From positions 124,001 to 188,000 of the forward strand of contig NZ_CXOO01000026.1 in assembly GCF_001269385.1 (NCBI RefSeq): DNA of 64,000 nucleotides. The letters run 5' to 3'. The notes under the pieces are model-generated. The model saw nothing but the letters and a program-made list of their open reading frames with translations. It was not told the origin of the DNA and did no database searches. Every line of letters starts with the position of its first letter. Within the stretch, counting starts at the first letter, position 1. The translations under genes were made by a program, and so were the position numbers. Shown one piece after another: positions 60,775-64,000 of this stretch. The DNA is from Limnohabitans sp. DM1. GTDB taxonomy: Bacteria; Pseudomonadota; Gammaproteobacteria; Burkholderiales; Burkholderiaceae_C.

Positions 60775-61212
60775 TCAGGCCCTCAAGACCATCACGGGCA
60801 CCGTTGACTGTGCCAGCACTTTTTGCGCAACACTGCCCAGCACCAGGGCCGAAACGCCACCGCGCCCATGCGAACCCAGTGCAATCAAGTCACAGCCCAG
60901 CGATTGTTGCGCCTCCAAAATGCCTTTGATCACCGACTTGTTTTCGACCGTGGCGCTGTGAAAGGGCAGCTTCAAACCGTCGCACTCGCGGCGCAAAACG
61001 CCCAAGTGCTGCTCGGCCCATGCCATAGCCTCTTGGCTATGGGCTTGCTGCCCCCAAGTGGACGCCTGCCCCACCCCGATGTACAGGTAAGGGTCAATGA
61101 CCACCAGGCCAAACACCTCGGCACCCTGGCATTGAGCAAATTCAATGGCCATGTGGGCTGCAGCCATAGACGCCTCAGACCCATCAATGGGCAGCAAAAT
61201 TTTTTTGACCAC
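60775..61212 (-). CDS. Universal stress protein, UspA family
   Basis: 145 residues. N-terminal KKILLPIDGSEAS and the ATP-binding motif GSHGRGGVSALVLGSVAQ (G-x2-G-x9-G-S/T) are present, so it probably binds ATP. It precedes the P-type ATPase by seven bases. Confidence 0.93.
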   Translation of the reverse strand: MVKKILLPIDGSEASMAAAHMAIEFAQCQGAEVFGLVVIDPYLYIGVGQASTWGQQAHSQEAMAWAEQHLGVLRRECDGLKLPFHSATVENKSVIKGILEAQQSLGCDLIALGSHGRGGVSALVLGSVAQKVLAQSTVPVMVLRA

Positions 61213-61352
61213 GGCAGATACTCCTTTTGATGCATCGAAAGAAACATCCTAAAGACAAGCGCCGGTCAGTTTCTTGACCTAAGTCGTGAAAACCCGCTCC
61301 AATGGACTCAAGGCTTCAGTGAGGATGGATGCCATCAAGCTTGCACGGCCCT

Positions 61353-64000
61353 TCAAGCCTGTTGGTACTGCAAATAGTCCACCAAGCGCTTGGATTCACT
61401 GACGCCATCGTGCGGTATCAGCAAATATTTCCAGGGCTTGCCACCAACAGAAGCCGCGTAGTCTGAGGCGTGCTTGCACCACTGCACCGCCGCATCGGCT
61501 TTGGCCAACACTTCGCCAGATTTCAACTCGTCTTTGGCCTTGGTTTCGGCCATCAAAATAAAGCCATCGGTCTCGACCACAAAGTCCGGAATGTATTCAG
61601 GCTGCTCGGTGCCCAACTTGTAGAAAATCTGAAACTGCCCCTTCGCAGGTTTGAACCACTTGATCGCATCGCGTTCCAAGATCACCGCAAAGCGGCGCTC
61701 GGTGTCCGAGTCAAACTTTTGCAGCGGGTACAAACACTTGGCAAAGCCACCAAACAACATCTGGCGAATCTTGCTGACCTCCTTCAGCGTTTCGCGAATC
61801 AGCTGCACGGGCTGGCCCGATACCGCCGTGTAGTTGCAGGGCCGCAGCTCGGTAAAGCCCCGGCTGACCTTCACTTCGTAACTGCTGGCCTTCTCCCAAA
61901 AGTGCGCCATCATTTGCGCATGAATGGCGTTGGCAATCGTGCGGCGATGCCCATCCAACACATTCACAATGTCGGCCTCTTCGGTCAAATACGTCTTGAG
62001 GTGCGCCACCATCTGCCCGGCCAAGTCATACAGCAAATCAGCCTGGGTGAAGTAATCGATGTCGTCAAACTCCACCAACTCTCGGACGATGTAATCCTCC
62101 AGCCGTGACTCGTCCTGGCGCACTTGCGAAGCCAATTGCCTTTGCAAGTTGGTCTGCAAACTCTGGATCAAGATTTCGCGTTCACTCGGCTGCAAATGCA
62201 GACCGGCCACATCCAGCTTGAACGGGTGAAACCCCGTAGTCACGTCCCCCGAAGGCACCACCGCAATGCGAGGAATGTCGATGGTCTGCTGCACCACCAC
62301 CTCGGCGGTTTTGGCGACCACCGCCGCAACATCCAGCAAATGGGCTTGGCTGTCGGCATCGCCCAGCACATCGCCCTGCTTGGGCTGCAGGCGGGCCTGC
62401 ACCTCGGCCACAATTTGCGCCTGCACAGCGGGCGTGAGCAATGCGCCGCTGGTGGGCACGGTGTCACGCTTGACCTCGTACTGTGCAATCACCTCCAAGG
62501 CAATGACGGCTGCACTGCGCTCGGCATCGGTCGTGAACAAGGGCTTGGCCGCAGGCTGCACCGGGTCTTGAGTCGGGCTTTGCGGGGAACCTGTAGGCGA
62601 TACGGTCGGCTGACCAGGTATCACTGGCGCAGCAGGTGTCAGTCCCAAGGCCGACATCACCCCCGACTGCACCTGCACACTCACCTTGCGTTCTTCTTTG
62701 TCGGTCGGCTCCAAGATGATGGTCTTGAGCTTGAGTGGCGAGTCCCCTTTGTTGGCCTCGTCGACGATCTCTTGAAACTTGTCGTGCGCCACGATGGTCA
62801 GGCGGTCCACCACCTCCACGCCCGTGCGCTTGCCGTAGGGCAGGCGCAAGCCCCGGCCAATGGACTGCTCCACCAGCGTACGGGCATTGGCTGCACGCAG
62901 CGGAACGATGGTGTAAAGGTTGGTCACGTCCCAGCCCTCTTTGAGCATGTTGACGTGAATCACAATTTCGGTCGGCTCGTCCACGCTCTCCACCGCCAGC
63001 AGGCGGGAAATCATTTCTTCTTCCTCTGCCCCGGTGCGGCTGGAGTCCACCTGAATCACCTTGCCCGTGTAACGGCCTTCAAAGAACGCAGGCGACTCGA
63101 TCAGGTCTTTCAGCTGCGCGGCATGCGTGGTGTCGCGGGCAATAACAAGCATGAAGGGCTTCACCCGCTTCACGCCGTTGTCCAGCGCATAGGTTTGCAG
63201 CTCCACCTTGGTGTTTTCGTGCAGGCGCACGCCGTCTTCGAGCTTGATCTTTTCAATCTCTTCGGCGCTGTGCGCTTTCGCGTCAAAGTTGCGCTGGGTG
63301 GCTACCGCAGGCTCTTTCACAAACCCGTCTTCCATGGCCCGGGCCAGTGGGTAGTCCATCACCACGTTCTTGAAAGGCACAGGACCTTTGGTGGATTCCA
63401 CAAACGGCGTGGCCGTAACTTCCAAGCCCATCAAAGGCCGCAACTCGTTGATGGAGCGCACACCCGCGCTGGCGCGGTAACGGTGCGACTCGTCCATCAG
63501 CATCACCAAGTCCGGCAAATTGGCCAAGTGGTTGAAATAGCTGTCGCCCAGCACCACTTTCATCCGCTTGATGCGCGGCTCTTTGCCGCCGCGCACTTCG
63601 GAGTTGATTTTGGAAATGTTGAAGATGTTGATGCGCACATCGTGCGCAAAGCCAACGGGCGCATCGGCCACAGCCGCACCCGACTGGTCGTAGTTGTCGC
63701 CCGTGATGATCAGCGGGGGCTGCTGCGCAAACTCGGCAATGCCCTTGAACACATACTTGGCCGTGTTGGGCGTGAAGTCGGCAATCAGCTTGTTGTAAAT
63801 CGTCAGGTTGGGGGCCAAAACAAAGAAGTTGTTGATGCCATGCGCCAAATGCAGATAAGTCACAAAAGCGCCCATCAACCGTGTTTTGCCCACGCCCGTG
63901 GCCAAGGCAAAACACAGCGAAGGAAACTCGCGTTCAAAGTCTTCCAGCGTGGCGAACTGGCCCTTCAGGCTGTTCAAAATCGCGCTCACATCACGGGCCT
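61353..64000 (-). CDS. Type III restriction-like helicase/nuclease (Res), 3' part only
   Basis: The frame is open to the window edge, so the N-terminus is missing; 878 residues are shown from the GTG at 63989. It has SF2 helicase motifs: Walker A ATGVGKT, DESH box MLMDESHRYRA, VTATPF and the motif VI stretch QSIGRGLRLP. A C-terminal PD-(D/E)xK nuclease is visible as YIPDFVVETDGFILMAETKAK (P-D, then E-T-K, split). Residues about 450-530 are a low-complexity Pro/Thr-rich linker. No methyltransferase (mod) is seen in this window, so a Type III RM system is not proved; a related defence or repair enzyme remains possible. Confidence 0.85.
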   Translation of the reverse strand, partial: ARDVSAILNSLKGQFATLEDFEREFPSLCFALATGVGKTRLMGAFVTYLHLAHGINNFFVLAPNLTIYNKLIADFTPNTAKYVFKGIAEFAQQPPLIITGDNYDQSGAAVADAPVGFAHDVRINIFNISKINSEVRGGKEPRIKRMKVVLGDSYFNHLANLPDLVMLMDESHRYRASAGVRSINELRPLMGLEVTATPFVESTKGPVPFKNVVMDYPLARAMEDGFVKEPAVATQRNFDAKAHSAEEIEKIKLEDGVRLHENTKVELQTYALDNGVKRVKPFMLVIARDTTHAAQLKDLIESPAFFEGRYTGKVIQVDSSRTGAEEEEMISRLLAVESVDEPTEIVIHVNMLKEGWDVTNLYTIVPLRAANARTLVEQSIGRGLRLPYGKRTGVEVVDRLTIVAHDKFQEIVDEANKGDSPLKLKTIILEPTDKEERKVSVQVQSGVMSALGLTPAAPVIPGQPTVSPTGSPQSPTQDPVQPAAKPLFTTDAERSAAVIALEVIAQYEVKRDTVPTSGALLTPAVQAQIVAEVQARLQPKQGDVLGDADSQAHLLDVAAVVAKTAEVVVQQTIDIPRIAVVPSGDVTTGFHPFKLDVAGLHLQPSEREILIQSLQTNLQRQLASQVRQDESRLEDYIVRELVEFDDIDYFTQADLLYDLAGQMVAHLKTYLTEEADIVNVLDGHRRTIANAIHAQMMAHFWEKASSYEVKVSRGFTELRPCNYTAVSGQPVQLIRETLKEVSKIRQMLFGGFAKCLYPLQKFDSDTERRFAVILERDAIKWFKPAKGQFQIFYKLGTEQPEYIPDFVVETDGFILMAETKAKDELKSGEVLAKADAAVQWCKHASDYAASVGGKPWKYLLIPHDGVSESKRLVDYLQYQQA

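Overview
The window looks like chromosomal DNA of a betaproteobacterium of the order Burkholderiales, most likely Comamonadaceae (Limnohabitans/Rhodoferax-like). This is inferred from the moderately high GC, the Bug/TctC and TRAP solute-binding proteins, the glnA-glnL-glnG order, the nag-type gentisate genes and the MerR gene beside tRNA-Pro; no database search was possible. About sixty genes are supported, mostly housekeeping, transport and regulation.

Layout. 1-0.8 kb: 3' end of an L,D-transpeptidase and a 2Fe-2S ferredoxin. 0.9-5.9 kb: nitrogen regulation (glnG, glnL, glnA) with a sigma-54 promoter and an NtrC-type site upstream of glnA. 5.9-16.7 kb: CinA-like protein, EI24 protein, a VapBC-type toxin-antitoxin pair, fatty acid hydroxylase, deacetylase, beta-propeller protein, hydrolase, pseudouridine synthase, EttA and an exonuclease, separated by two families of palindromic repeats. 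16.8-18.1 kb: a regulator and a decayed AbiEii-like nucleotidyltransferase. 18.2-27.6 kb: a Bug protein, RhlE, then a TPP-riboswitch operon thiM-thiE-thiD-cytX plus a TonB-dependent receptor that probably brings thiamin or a precursor across the outer membrane. 27.7-30.7 kb: tRNA-Asn and an OmpA/CHASE2/FecR trio.

31.0-38.6 kb is the main accessory region: a 7.56-kb integrative and mobilizable element inserted in the 3' end of tRNA-Pro(GGG). It carries a tyrosine integrase, an AlpA-type regulator, a small HTH-like protein, a MobV-type relaxase and an operon of five small exported or membrane proteins, three of which are tandem paralogues of unknown function. An IS1380-family element has inserted into the last codons of the integrase and supplies its stop codon. 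A second copy of the tRNA terminator and integrase-arm-like repeats outside the left junction suggests more than one integration at this tRNA.

39.2-43.0 kb: 3-hydroxybenzoate/gentisate degradation (nagX, nagI, nagK, nagL), ending at two heptanucleotide repeat arrays. 43.3-51.4 kb: aldo/keto reductase, a giant DUF748/AsmA-like protein, a Crp-PAS fusion regulator, and a stand-alone GlmS-type glutaminase domain whose catalytic Cys is Ser. 51.4-57.2 kb: an AroE-like dehydrogenase with a TRAP transporter, a TetR regulator and a 3-hydroxyisobutyrate-dehydrogenase-like enzyme. 57.3-64 kb: ferredoxin, ArsC, P-type ATPase with UspA, and the C-terminal part of a type III-restriction-like helicase/nuclease running off the window.

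The strongest candidates for undescribed biology are the paralogous exported-protein operon on the mobilizable element, the catalytically altered glutaminase domain, and the riboswitch-controlled TonB receptor. All functional statements are from sequence reading only.
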